A DNA stretch of 64,000 nt from positions 93,088,023 to 93,152,022 of the forward strand of contig CM043017.1 of assembly GCA_023690525.1 (NCBI GenBank), read 5' to 3'. The position numbers were made by a program, and so were the translations under genes. The notes below the pieces were generated by a model that saw only the letters and a program-made list of their open reading frames with translations, was not told the DNA's origin and did no database searches. Below are positions 24,366 through 36,450 of the stretch, piece by piece (position 1 is the stretch's first letter; the number at the start of each line of letters is the position of its first letter). The stretch comes from Holotrichia oblita. Taxonomy: Eukaryota; Arthropoda; Insecta; Coleoptera; Scarabaeidae.

Positions 24366-24600
24366 ATCGTATTCTTCGCATTCGGCCAGAATATCCCGAT
24401 GAAGGGAGATGGCGTTTGTTGCACGATAATGCTCAGTTTCATCGATCGACACTCATCACCGATTTTTGACAAAAATAGCATTTTATTGCTCAACCATTCC
24501 TCATATCCGCCTGATCTGGCTCTGTGCGAATTTTATCTGTTCGTAAAACTTAATTGCCAATGAAGGGCATGCGTTATGCTTCATCATTCTTAGAGTTATG

Positions 24601-24670
24601 CCGGCCAAAGGCCTAAAATCCTCATTTGAAATGCTCCGGCCAACGGCCTAAAATCTTCATCTGAAATGCT
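24601..24670 (+). repeat. 35-bp tandem duplication in the mariner 3' coding region
   Basis: CCGGCCAAAGGCCTAAAATC and the next 15 bases are repeated immediately with three mismatches. It lies in the part that would encode the transposase C-terminus, adding damage. Confidence 0.85.
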
Positions 24671-24799
24671 ATTAAGTCGTGCAAATCAGTGTATCGAAGC
24701 GAAAAGGGACTATTTTGAATAAAATAAATAAATTTTGCCGAAAAAAAAAACTTTTGTTCTGATTTTAAAAAAGTCCTGTTTACTTTGAGACAGACTGTT

Positions 24800-25169
24800 T
24801 GTATTTCAGGACAGGCTCTTCCAATATGCACACAAAATGATAAATATACCGCGTGTTCGCAATGGTGTCCTTTATATTAAGGGTGTGAGGCCAATGTAAA
24901 ATGACGCCTCCAATAAAAACAGCAACATTTTTGAATTTTGTATGAACGATCTTTTAAAACTCACAAAAATAAAACTTAGAGTGACACTGACAAGTTTATA
25001 ATTTAGAAAACAATAGAAACAAATCTTAAGGTTAAGGTATTTTCATTCAAAGGATAATCCCTCTCCAGCCGAATTACAAAAATATTTAGGTGCTTTGGCT
25101 TTGGGAGTCCAAGTTTGACAAATTTACTTCATGCATAAATTTGGAATAGGCATATTGGAAATAATAGTA
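24800..25169. other. No recognisable gene
   Basis: AT-rich spacer. A possible tip TACCGCGTGTTCGC near 24848 has no partner. Confidence 0.4.
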
Positions 25170-25410
25170 CACTGGAACCTCGTCTATATCCGCGGTTGCA
25201 AAACGTAAACATTTACTCATATCCTCTCAAGAGGGGTCCCAACACTTCCTCCCGTTAGCGGGGAGGAAAGGCCGTGCTACGCGCTGATTGGCTCATGTGA
25301 ATACGTGCGCTATCGGGTGGTGGATGCCGAGCGGATATAAATTAGTGCTATAGTGAGGACATAAATGAGGGGGGCCATAAGTAAGCGCGGATATAAATGA
25401 GGTTCCAGTG
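25170..25410. mobile_element. Short MITE, 241 bp
   Basis: The left end CACTGGAACCTCGTCTATAT is mirrored by ATATAAATGAGGTTCCAGTG at the right, with TA on each side (25168-25169, 25411-25412). The TIR style (GAACCTCG..TAT.CCG) recalls pogo/Tigger elements, which also duplicate TA; this is inference. The interior is more GC-rich than its surroundings and has no open frame of note. Confidence 0.85.
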
Positions 25411-25412
25411 TA

Positions 25413-26595
25413 TTTGGTAATACTGAAAAAATCTCTATAACCATGCATCTTGTTATAGTAAAAAGCGAAGTACTGGAACAAATGAATAAATAATTAATAG
25501 AAAGTTCAGATGGTTTTTGTCTTAAGAGTAGACCAGATACTAGGTTATCAGGAATTGAGCTCAGAATATAATTATTATCACAAGCTAACAAATATGTCCA
25601 GTAATGAGTTTATTTGAGACTTAACGTTGTGTATTGTGTGTGTGTGTAATGCTTACTAACATTCTGAGCTAATAAATTTACGAAATAAATGTTAATGTAA
25701 ATAAGTTCCATACAAATTATATATTATGGCATATTATGGCGGTTGAACTAGTATAAAATTATTTTACACGTGCGAAATGTCAACGAATGGAATTCTGTAA
25801 CAAATAAATATTATCCATTATGTTTACATGTATCCGCATACGTTTGTGGTGAATTCTATCTAATTTGCACGTGAATGTACGCGAACGTAATGAAAAGTGA
25901 TAAATGCTAATTGCAATATTTTACAGGTATTATTGTCTTCTGTTTTCCATCCTGTATGTGCTAATGAGAACTATCAGATATGCGGCAGTACTTGAGCACG
26001 TAATATCACATTGTACTAGTACTGAATGTTTTATTTTATATATATACTAATTATAACTATTAATATAATAGCGTTCAGTTTTTCCTTGAATTACAACACT
26101 GCAGCAGTAAGAGCCGTGTCTGCGATAAAGTGCATCTATATAAATATACATACATACTTAATGGTAACAGATACCCTTGCTGCTATGAGATTGCATTTAT
26201 TACGTAACATCCTTCATTGACTGCCTTTATAAATGAACGTTTTAAAAAGTAAAAAATGTGAATCACCAGAAATAAAATTAGCTAAGGCTTATCAAATTAA
26301 TTGTGTGTCTAGTGTAATGTAAATGGGAGAACTGTACAATTCATTATACTCTCCCATGAAGAATTAATATTATTCCTCTTCAGTTTCTAGTAGGTCATCT
26401 GAAAAATTCTTCTATTATTTTAGCCTATTCTTTAGCACTGTCGATTTCTGGGTGTTTCAAGCCGTTTAATAATCTCGAAATTGCTTTCCAGCATTTTGAC
26501 TTATTCAGTTCCTAGTAAATTTGTCAAAATTACTAATCTAATTCTTCTAATCTAATTCTTTGTCTAATCCTAAGGAGAGCTTACTAGTGGATATG
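25413..26595. other. AT-rich spacer
   Basis: It includes a short (TG)n run near 25637. No coding signal is supported. Confidence 0.5.
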
Positions 26596-26599
26596 TTAT

Positions 26600-28915
26600 C
26601 ATTTCTTAATTTTGTTCAATAAAGTAGTGTCTTTAATGAATTTCAGCGTATCCTTGATTATGTATTGTGCAACCATGTGGGATCAGAAGTCCTTTGTTCC
26701 GGAAGACAGTCACCATAAAAGCATCATTTTTCATGTTATCTGTAAAGAATTGAAATATTTACCGCTGAACTCTTGGAAATCTCTGCAATATAGCAAAGAT
26801 CATAAATAATGATATTGCTTGGTCTGACATATTCAAAGATCAATCCGTAGATGATGCTGTTGATATTTTTTACTCTCATTTGTTTAAAGTAATGAAAAAA
26901 AATGTTTCTGAAAAGATTGTGGGGAGGTCTCCTTTTCCTGTATAGTATCGACGGTCTACAATTAAAATTTATAAAGAAAAGCGTAAAATGCACTCGAAAT
27001 GGAGGAGATACTTAAGATTAAGAGATTACGAGTCCTTTACCATCCTTAGACCTCGACTCAAGAATGCCATAAATGTAGATTATCGAAATTGGATAAATTC
27101 TGTGCAGTCAAATATCAAATCGGATGCTAACAACTTTTAGAGTTATGTTAAGTCGAAGCGTGCGTCGTCCTTACTCCCGACGTGCATGCACCATATCAAT
27201 GAAACGGCGACCTCTACACTGGGTATTTGTAATTTATTTAATAGCTATTTTAGGTCTGTTTTTGAACAGGATGACTGTCTGCTGGTCTTTCGGTTGTTAA
27301 CAATGCATCTTTTTCGGCTATCAATGTATCACTGATTGACCAAAGTTCCGTACTGCAGATGTTAAAATCTTTGGACGTGAGAAAGGGTAGTGGTTCAGAT
27401 CATATTCCCCCTTTATTTATTAAATCTTGTGCTGAATCTCTTGCATATCCCCTAACTCTATTATTTAACTTATCTCTCACGCAGGGAACTTTTCCTCAAG
27501 TTTGGAAAAATGCTTTAATTACTCCCATTCACAATGGAGGTAGCGCAGATGAGATTTCAAACTATAGGCCGATCTCGAAACTCAGCATTTTTGCAAGGCT
27601 TTTCGAAAAAATCGTTACTGTCGAGTTATATCACTCCGTAAAGCACATTATCCTGCCACAGCAACATGGTTTTTCTAAGGGTAGATCTACCATTACAAAT
27701 CTACTTACTTATACAGATTATTTGTCATGTCTTGGATCAAGGTGGCCAGGTTGATGATATCTTGACAGACTTTAAAAAAGCTTTCGATAAAGTCAACCGC
27801 ACTTTATTGATTTCTAAATTAGTTCAAATAGGTTGTCATGGAAACCTTCTCATATGGATTACTTCTTATATTAGAAATATTGATGGACTTAGATCTGACT
27901 ATATAAACGTGACCTCCGGTGTGCCCCAAGGTTCCCACCTCGGTCCGCTGCTTTTTAATTTATACATAAATGACATTGATGGAGTCTTCAGCTTTTGCAG
28001 GTTTTTGTTGTATGCTGATGATTTCAATTTTTTTAATAGTATTGGTAGTATTAATGACAGTTTACAGTTAAAATTTGAATTGAATAAATTTGAAATTTAT
28101 TGTAATTCCAATAAATTACACTTAACAAGTGTAAATTTATAAGATTCACTAGGAAGCGTTTACCAGTTGATTTTAATTATACTCTCAGCAATAAAGCTCT
28201 GGAGAAGGTTTCCATTGTCAAAGGCCTCGGCATAATTTTTGATTCGAAACTTTCATTTCAAGACCACGTGGATTTCATTACTCGCCGTGCTTTTAGAACT
28301 TTTGGATTTATTTGTAGAATCACTAAGCCTTTAAATGTCTTATTACCCTTTTCAACACGCTTGTGGTTAATAATCTGCTGTATGGCTCTGTGATTTGGAA
28401 CCCCATGTATAATGTTTACATTAATAGAGTTGAATCGGTACAAAAATCTTTTTTTAAATTTTTGACATACAAATTTGGAAACAATTTTCAGAGTTATCAT
28501 GAACGCCTGGTTGCTTATAGTTTATTATCATTAAAAGATAAAAGGGTAATTGCAGATCTATTGATAATATATCAAATTGTTCATAATCATTTTGATTGCT
28601 GCTCTCCCAAATGAGTTTTAGTGTCCCGAGACTGGAGGCTAGATCCTCCGCGACTTTCCAACTAATAACTCAAAGAACCAACATGGGTATAAACTCACCG
28701 TTTTATCGAATGTGTAATAACTACAATAGTTTCGCGAGTAGCTTAGATATTTTTAATTTGTCGCTGTCTGCATTCAGGAGTTCAGTAATCGGTTTTTTCA
28801 GGGATAGACTTTTCTGTTTTTTGTCTTTTTTCTATTTTAAGGTATACTGTTAATCCTACCACACTTTCATTTTACTTACTGCTATGAATATTAAATAAAA
28901 TAAAAAAAAATTACG
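26600..28915 (+). mobile_element. Jockey-like non-LTR retrotransposon, 5'-truncated
   Basis: The element starts inside the endonuclease region and runs through RT to an A-rich 3' end (AAATAAAATAAAAAAAAATT near 28893-28915). The 5' limit is uncertain, since only the last endonuclease motifs are recognisable. There are no LTRs. Truncation at the 5' end and an A-rich tail are the usual outcome of target-primed reverse transcription. Confidence 0.85.
26612..28860 (+). pseudogene. Endonuclease/reverse transcriptase polyprotein remnant
   Basis: The end of the AP-endonuclease domain appears at 26690-26750 (SFVPEDSHHKS, the SDHH-type motif). A linker follows with EKRKMHSKWRRYLRLRDYES and a degraded FWxYVK-type segment near 27130. 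RT begins at 27359: KGSGSDHIPPLFIKS, SNYRPISKLS, TDFKKAFDKVNRTLL, SGVPQGSHLGPLLFNLYIND and the catalytic YADD at 28011-28022. The thumb region has LGIIFDSKLSFQDH, LLYGSVIWNP and LLSLKDKRVIADLLIIYQ, with FRSSVIGFFRDR near the end. At least four frame changes (near 27140, 27300, 27740, 28140 and 28360) show it is inactive. The family resembles jockey/CR1-type elements without an RNase H domain. Confidence 0.9.
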
Positions 28916-29047
28916 TAATAATAAAATCAAAAACAACTTGCACCGCTCCAAGTTATCTAAACGTTTTCAAAAATTAGAAATTACAATTGATGATTAGTTT
29001 TTACAATTATTCCAAATAAACAAACGCAAATTGACTTTAAAACTATA

Positions 29048-29240
29048 CAGGGTGGTGCAACCAAGAAGGGGTGGACGATTATAGTTAAACGGTGAGAAGG
29101 ACTGCTTCGATCACTCTGTATATGAAAAATATTTTTAAAATGTAGTCCATGTAGCCTTCAATCAAATTGCAAACAGGTTTTTCGAAATTCCTCACCGTTT
29201 AATTATAATCGACCACCCCATCCTTGGTTGCACCAGCCTG
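29048..29240. mobile_element. MITE, 193 bp
   Basis: The left end CAGGGTGGTGCAACCAAGAA is mirrored by the right end (CTTGGTTGCACCAGCCTG). The inverted similarity extends about 53 bp to AAACGGTGAG. TA precedes the left end (29046-29047), and the right flank reads AA, so that TA may have mutated. Confidence 0.8.
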
Positions 29241-31349
29241 AATATAAAGGCGGCTTCAATGGTGTCTAATTCGTAATTTAAATAAAATAACTTAATTAGT
29301 GATCTGTAGTTGTTTCTGAAGTCTTCTAGCAACTTAACCTTAGAGCACATACAGATAAAAATGATTACAAAAAAAACCTACTATGGTGGGTGCATATATT
29401 TTACATTTTAACAAGAACTAATGTTTCTGTCAAGAGTAATATTTATACCAGCTACAGAATTGCTTTAAATGTATTATGTAGAGCTATAAATCTATAAGCT
29501 ATAAACCGCTTTTAAAATTCTTCTTATTTCAAAAACGGGGTTAAGAATAAACATAAACTGATAACTAATATGAAATATTTTACAATTATCAACAAATAAT
29601 CTGGTCAAATTGTTGGAATGAATTAAAAGTCAGTTTATTTGTTTATAGGATAAATTAATTTTTAACTTATTCCTATTTTGGTGACTCACAAGTGGAACAG
29701 ATGTCAAGATTATAATACACACATAGACATTAGTTTTGTTTCTGTAAAGATATAAAGCTTGTCTGAAAAATATTTCAAATCTATTCTTTAATAACTACAC
29801 TACACTTAATTCTTCATAAACAGGACAAGAACGCCAACTTATGCGTTTGCATTGTAGTTTTCCGATATCCCTGCCAATGTGTCGCCTCACATTTTTACAG
29901 ACGTTAAGCAGTTTTATGGGTTACTTAGATCTTCCACGCATTTAAATAATCTCTAAGCAATAGACATTTCAATCGATGTAAACTGAAGCAAGCCCAGACA
30001 AAGACCTTAATCAAGTGTTTAACATTGCTGTAATAATAATATGTATTTCGCTGTACACTACAATATGTTGTGTTGGCCTTGTCGGGATCGAAGTTTACGA
30101 TACACTATTAAAATGTAGCAGCTTATATTGCGTTTTGTCACAGTTTATCACAGTAAAAGTCAAATAATGTTACTCGTAAGCGGAAGCTTCTGAGATAGAG
30201 AACTACGTATTTTTATTTGTGTACATTTACTTAGAGAAGCATTAATTTTGTATTAAAAAAAAGGTAAATATAACTTTTTCAGAAACAAAGTTCTTTTTAA
30301 ACGGCAGCTGTTTTCATAATTCTACCAAAATATAATTAATCCTAGAGGGTGAAACAACTTAGTCTCTATTACATTAAAAGCATGATTATGGTATGATTAC
30401 AGTAATAACAGTTTACGTTACAACAGCCCTGAACTTGTGAAACTGCGGAAATAGTGTGTTCACCACTGTATTAACAATATAAAATAGTTAGCTCCATGTT
30501 AGATAAATTACAGCAAACCATAGTAATTTAGTCTTGAAACCTTTCGAGAGGATAATTTCTAAATATCAACTAATAAATACTAATACCCAATGCCAAGAGT
30601 ATTTGGAAATCGAAATCTTCTTCGCCATACAATAATTCATACTAAGTGAGGTCGATTATATTGACAGTAAATGCAGCAAGCGAAAAAGCAAATTACACGT
30701 TTCAACGGATCAAAGTTTGCTGTTGTAATGTTAATGTCAATCGTTGCAAAATTCTAAATCTATTTCGTGTCGAACTGATTTATTAACGTTCTCATACATT
30801 CTATTTTTGATCTTGCGATAACAGTTTGATTTAATTCATACTGATTTCGTATTTATTTGTCCAAATCCTCGAACTGTGTATATAACGGAAAATGTCAAAT
30901 TTGTTCTATTTCTATTGATTAGAGCATTAATAGTAATCTACTATAGTGGATGTAAAAACTTGCCTTTTCATTATAACCACTGTTGTTCTGTTAATGAATT
31001 AATATTACCCACCACATCCAAGAAGACATGCTGTTAATTATTGATATCTGGAAATATTCATGCCATATATTAATATTATGGATATACTTAATGGAAAAAA
31101 AGAGCTAACTCAAATGGTACAGTAACTACTATTGTATAGGTCCAGATATGTCAAAATGTGTTAACACATGTAAATGCCATAGCAGGGGCAAAAAAATCCA
31201 CTACAAAAAAGAAAAATAAAACAAAATAATGGCCCAAATGCAAGTTGTATTCCTGGATAGAAAAATGTGAAATGTGACGCATTGTGTAATCCTAAACATA
31301 CATATGTATACATATCAAACAAAACATCAATTCATGATCACAGTCACTA
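29241..31349. other. AT-rich stretch without a recognisable gene
   Basis: No coding family, RNA gene or paired inverted ends were seen here. Confidence 0.5.
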
Positions 31350-31603
31350 ATGCATGATTCAAAGCTGGAGGAAGTATTGAATCCAGTTGAAAAAACAGCT
31401 CGGCAAGCATACAAAAAGCTTAACCACAATATTTTCGGAAATCGAAAGGCGAAACATTACCACACATCACAATGTTATATAAATCTTATAAAAATTTTTG
31501 TTGTAATATGTTTCTTCTTCTCGGTAAGTTTTAGGGCAGTGAGCGACGAACACAACACTTTGGTCAAGAGGTGTGAGCTATGGAAAAGAGGAATCAAGGT
31601 AAA
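31350..31603 (+). CDS. Possible exon of an unknown host protein
   Basis: An ATG-initiated open segment encodes about 85 residues. The N-terminal half is polar and basic. It is followed by the hydrophobic stretch INLIKIFVVICFFFSVSF (about residues 44-62), which could be a membrane or signal-anchor helix, then AVSDEHNTLVKRCELWKRG. The segment ends near GAATCAAG|GTAAATAG, a plausible splice donor. A GTAAGT also lies inside it near 31525. I do not recognise the family, no partner exons were found, and chance is possible; its codons look less skewed than neighbouring random frames. It is the only open frame I would consider as a host exon. Confidence 0.2.
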
Positions 31604-34177
31604 TAGAATCCTAATATTCTGATCGATTATTGCAGAAAATCGTCTTTTTATTACTTTCTAGATGAATCGAACGTTTAAATATGGTGTATTTAAGTTAATT
31701 AGTAATAAGTAAATTAAAATATTTAAAATTACAAATGGCTTGTTCTCTTTCTGTAGTTGTCTTGTAGCATATGCAAGAGAATTTGCTAATATTACAGAAT
31801 AGATTTGTTGTTAATCGGAAGAAATACATTTAAATTTATTATTACCGGTTCTTATAGACCTTCGCATTTTGATCATAAATTATTTTCATCTGAAGCAAAA
31901 GTTTCTTTAACAGGGTTTCTACCGATGTTGAATTGTGTATGGTGGTTATTCGAATATAAATACATTATGCTTCAATCAGGTCATATCTTGTTGTCATGAC
32001 TTTATTGAGCCATCTTATTCGAAGCAAGTGACAAACTAACTCACAAGGTTGAAGATTAATTCTGTATCTATAACTGACGATTTTCTTAGATCTCTCTGAT
32101 CATCATTTAATATGTTGCAGTGTGACATGTCGTATGCTAGTGTGGTACGTACCTACAGAATTTAAAAAACACGGATTTTGATTTATTTGCTCATGAGCTG
32201 ACCAGTGCTCCCTATCATAAAATTTTTGATAATAAATATGAAACTAGATTCCAAAGTGGAAGGGTTGAATAATTAGTTACTAAATTTATTTGGTAGGCAT
32301 ACATCTTCCATTACTAGAAGTTTTACCAAGCTGTATACAGCGTGGTTAACTACCACAGCATAGGTTCTTTCAATCAATACCTGTCATCTGATATATCGGG
32401 GAATTTATTTATTTATTTATATTTTATTTAGGAAACTATTTCGTAAAATCTATTTGTAGGAAAAAATGAAGTATCATCTTTACAAAGTCTAGCTAGACTC
32501 GAGAACTATCAGAAAATGATTATCATTAACGGACTAAACTTTTCCGAGGAATGACGGAAACATAATGGTGACGAACATGTAATATTGTATTTTCCGACAG
32601 TGCCAATATTTATAATTGAATGGTTCTATAAATAGCCATAGTCTACGATATTCGTGGGAATAATTTAACACATACATGAACAACATATTTAGCTTCCTGC
32701 TGGAACTTTCTAAATTTAGTCCCATCATCTCCTTCTGCCAGCATAATTGCGCCAGCTTCTATAGTATAGCTTCAACAAATTTCTGGAGTATAAATCTGAT
32801 TGAATATATATTAGACGTAAAAAAGAAAATACGAATTATAATTGTGATATACAAAGAATTGAATCTTGTAAACATTGTAGAAAACGATCTTAATAATTAT
32901 ATTTCATCATTTGTCCTTCTGGGTTATACGAAACTTTATGGAAGAATGTTGTTAATAGTTACATAAAAAATACTATCGAATTAACTAGCGAAGTAGTACT
33001 ATGAACGTACCTCTTGTCCTTAAAATAATTTATGCATAGCCAACATTTAAATATAGATACTTATCATAAATTTTTGTAGAAATCTGGATAGCTCTTAATG
33101 TGACCACTTCGACTTTCGCTTTTGTAGTGTTGTGCGATACTTCAAGTACAATTAGCGCCGTACAATACTGAAAAGTCGAGGCTTTGCATTGAGAACGTCG
33201 TTAATAATTCGTAGCATCAACAGAATTCATTGTCAAGTTTACGGGGTCAATGCGGTAAGTTGTTACGAAACGGGTACAATTTTTGCATACAAATCAATGA
33301 AGAGGATAAATTTCTATTTAATAATTTACAATCGTATTGTCAGAACACAGTCGTCACACAACAAGCGAAAGTTCTCCGTCGGATAACAGAAAACTATTAC
33401 ACAGTAAAGTTTGTAAAAAAATTAACGGCGACAACAACGCGATGTTAACGAATGTTAAACTTGTAGTGTAATGTGAGAAAAATAAGTAATAACAATAATG
33501 GAAGAACATGTAAGTCTTCTTTTAGAGTATATATATGTATGTATGTATGTACAAATCATGTGTTAAGGCCCTATTATATTTTGCTGGAAGGAACTTTGAA
33601 ATAAACAATTTTACTTTACGAAAGTGTTAGTAAAAATAATTAACAAACAAGAAATCATCAGTATAGAAATGCGAATCAATTATATACTGTGGACGAAGAA
33701 TAAGTGACATATCATCGAAATCTTTCTTGCAATAACTTTTTGTTAAACTTGATATTATTATCCCTACTTTGCTTCACCGAAAGGATCAATTAATAAATCT
33801 GGAAATACTGTACTTTCAAAAATAAAATGAATTTTTTGTTTATTAAAAACGTTAATCTATAATTGTGCAAGTGTTACTATATTCGCAAAACCTCACTTAG
33901 CTGCTACACTTGTAAGCAAATGTTTCCTAACATACAAATACAGATTTTCGATTTGACCATGTCCTTCATATTGGTTAGCTCGGAAGAAATTTGCAGGTAA
34001 ATCAAATGGAAGAAGCTGCCCTAAAAAATACATATACCGAATGCAGGTATACAAACGTTTTAATCTAATTAAACAGCTATATTTTCCCAACCCGAGAAAT
34101 TAACATGATGAGTGAATTTCACGCTCAGTATATAGTCCGGGACTACTATTTTTAGTTACGTACTTTTGTAATATGTA
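31604..34177. other. AT-rich stretch without a supported gene
   Basis: Short open frames at 32676-32966 and 33189-33448 have no motif I can defend. A (TATG)n microsatellite lies at about 33536-33552. Confidence 0.45.
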
Positions 34178-34700
34178 CAGGTGTCTCAGCGAAACCGTTA
34201 ATTAGAAGTTGGAGGGTTATGGGCTTCTGGCCAAAATATAAATTTCAAAATTCGAAATTATATATAGACGATTGTGTTCTCTTCAACTAAAATATTATTA
34301 GATTTCTAACACTTCCGGTTATACCGGAAGTCGCCATGTACTTTGTTATTTTTAACGGACCACCCTGTATATTTTTCCATATTTGGATTTACCTATTTTA
34401 AGCTTTATAAATACCTTTACTTTTTTCAATTTGATTCGAGCGTTTTGTAGTGACATATTCGATTTTTTCTAAAAAAAATTTCTATAGCGGACATTTATTC
34501 AAAAAATCATAGAACGCTCGATTTTTCGGATATCATTTTCGAATTCATAATATGCTTAAACAATATGTTGGAGTATATTTTGGCGCCCAAAACAGCTGTC
34601 TACATTGTGTGGTTACTTTACTATGGCACGTTAACTCTTTGAAATTTTGAAGAACCATAACTTAATTTTTTTAGAAGATTGAGTTTTTGAAAAATTAATT
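34178..34700 (+). mobile_element. Solo long TIR of a DD41D-type element
   Basis: It starts TA-CAGGTGTCTCAGCGAAACC and contains ACTTCCGGTTATACCGGAAG followed by TCGCCATG and a CACCCTGTATATTTTTCC segment. The same order of modules is found in the TIRs of 56928-59709. No opposite TIR or transposase follows, so only half an element remains. The inner limit is approximate. Confidence 0.6.
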
Positions 34701-36005
34701 GAATGATTTTTTTTTGAAATACATATATTAGTTTTATAAAAAGGTCACAGTCATACAAATCTTTCCGTGATTTCTTTAAAAACGAGCCCATTTATAAATA
34801 AAAGAAAAGTACATAATTTGGACAATAATATTGCATTACTATTATTATATTTAATTTAATTACATTATATTTGTGATTTTGAAACAGAAACAAAAAAGAT
34901 GAATAGCACTCCATCTTACAACTGCCACGATGTTGGGTTTGTTATTGTTAATTAAAATAATTAGTGTAACAACAAAGAAATAAAAGGCAGTCGTGAAACA
35001 CAGTAGTGGAAGGCCTGTAGAAGAGCCTTCTACTGTGTATTGCAATAAACCATATAATTATAATCCTATATATCAACAACTATATATTTTAAAAATATTT
35101 TTGATGATAGACAAGATATACCAAAAATAAAGCGTTTTCGAAACAAGATCCTACACATACACCTCTGACGTTAGAATATTTAATAAATTTATACGTAGCG
35201 TTTAAAAAAACAACTATATTCCTTTATAACTTGCTTATTTTAAATAAAACATTGGCATTCAATATCAATATATCTTTTTTAGTCAATTTTATTAGTATTG
35301 AGTAGTATTAGTCGTTTTTATCATTCAGAAGCCAACAGTAGCCAAAATTAACATTTTTAAATGAAAAAACATCGTCATGGTTGTCCTTATGGTAATTACG
35401 TGTTTATTTAGACTTTTATTTTTTGTTCATATTTATTTAAATTATTTTTTTTTAATTGTGGAAAATGGCAAACATAGGATTCACAAATGATTTCTTCTTA
35501 TGATCACTTCCGCTGATTACCATGGAGGAATTGTTGAACGGACGGATCGTGTGTTCGCCGAAAAATACGCTGACAAACCAAATCGAATGCAGTACGTTCA
35601 CAGGAAAAAATTACTAAAAATAAATTTGTATCTAACAATGAAGTAAATTAGCGTAATTGCATGTTTTTCGGCTCTGACAACTGTAATTCTAGAGAACAAT
35701 CATTGGAAACCATTAGGTTTCATTCATATATCAAAAAAAGTTATTTCATGCATGAACATAACAGCCATTTTTGAAGTAAGAAAAATCCTCGCGTAAAATT
35801 AAAATTAAGTTAGTTGAAATTTTAATGTTTTTTATGCAATCAAAACTTGGGCGTTTGATGCGGTTTACAATAGGGCATACTGGGAGCGTAAGATACCCTG
35901 AGCGATAAAGAGCAGTTTCGGGTTGGTATCAGCAGACTAAATCACCCCCGTACAACTTTAAATTGGTTGTTTATAATCTGTTTGATAACTAGACATGGCA
36001 ACTTT
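34701..36005. other. AT-rich stretch without a recognisable gene
   Basis: A more complex patch at 35490-35600 opens with ATGGAGGAATTGTTGAACGG but is stopped quickly. Not assigned. Confidence 0.45.
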
Positions 36006-36185
36006 GATACACATTCCAGTAGCGTACATATAAAATTTTGCATTTAATTGAAATAAAAAAAAATCGACATGGGATGATTAAGCGAGCTCACCATTCGTGG
36101 TATATTTCTACTCGACACAACTGCATACTAATTCGCAATTAAAGATTGCTTTCAATCGCACAGCTAGCTGGCCGATCGCAAACCC
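36006..36185 (+). repeat. Interspersed repeat, about 180 bp, copy 1
   Basis: It begins ACACATTCCAGTAGCGTAC and ends GGCCGATCGCAAACCC. It matches 61558-61745 in inverse orientation along its whole length. Shared blocks are TTTTGCATTTAATT, GAGCTCACC, CGACAC(A/G)ACTGCATACTAAT and CCGATCGCAAA. The family is unknown to me; a SINE or MITE fragment is possible. Confidence 0.75.
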
Positions 36186-36328
36186 GACAACGTTCAATAA
36201 AAAATAATAATAAAATATAAATAAAATAAAAAATATTATCGAGAATATTTAAAACAAACAAGTCGGAGTCTATTTTCGGTATAACCAAGTATATCGTTCA
36301 TACAAGTATTTTATTTAAATTTAATAAT

Positions 36329-36450
36329 ATATGAAAAAATGGAAAGATGCAATTACATATATAGAATATAATCAATATCAATGACGACACGAACGCCAAA
36401 ATTAAAAATCCTCTGACAAGTGGTTTTGTGCCACCTATGGATTACACATG
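36329..36450. mobile_element. Partial copy of the 55.5-kb MITE family
   Basis: Blocks AAAAAATGGAAAGATGCAAT, CGCCAAAATTA and GTGCCACCTATGGATTA correspond, in inverse orientation, to blocks of the MITE at 55497-55669. The ends are not recognisable. Confidence 0.6.

Larger units (their letters stand above)
22721..24640 (+). pseudogene. Mariner transposase, split by insertion
   Basis: The ATG at 22721 (MSIEQTANTKF) fits the mariner start; an in-frame ATG at 22697 is likely upstream sequence. The N-terminal HTH region has SRGRVHEWYTRFKNGRED, and the first catalytic site is VTGDETWCFQYD. A TAG at 23255-23257 ends the open part. The coding continues with KSRFEKSKVKTIHICFYDAK and is cut at about 23420 by the Penelope-like element. 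It resumes after 24376 with RRIRPEYPDEGRWR, HDNAQFHRS and PPDLALCEFYLF. The third catalytic residue, Asp in DD34D mariners, is Glu here. Further stops and a frameshift near 24470 are present. Dead copy. Confidence 0.9.
22541..24797 (+). mobile_element. Mariner (DD34D type) element, decayed and interrupted
   Basis: The left end near 22541 (ATGTCCCAAAGTAAACAGGA) and the right end near 24797 (TCCTGTTTACTTTGAGACAG) are inverted repeats. The exact outer base and TA duplication are not clear because the tips have diverged. The interior encodes a mariner transposase split by a Penelope-like insertion at 23421-24365. Without the insertion it would be about 1.3 kb, the usual mariner size. Confidence 0.85.

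Noticed and set aside
33230..33448. Possible FLYWCH-like zinc-finger fragment (LLRNGYNF...)
   Set aside because: Spacing is suggestive only at the start; the expected W-x-C and C/H residues are missing, and no transposase or partner domain is nearby.
35490..35620. ATGGAGGAATTGTTGAACGG segment considered as a gene start
   Set aside because: Stops within about 30 codons and no continuation in other frames.
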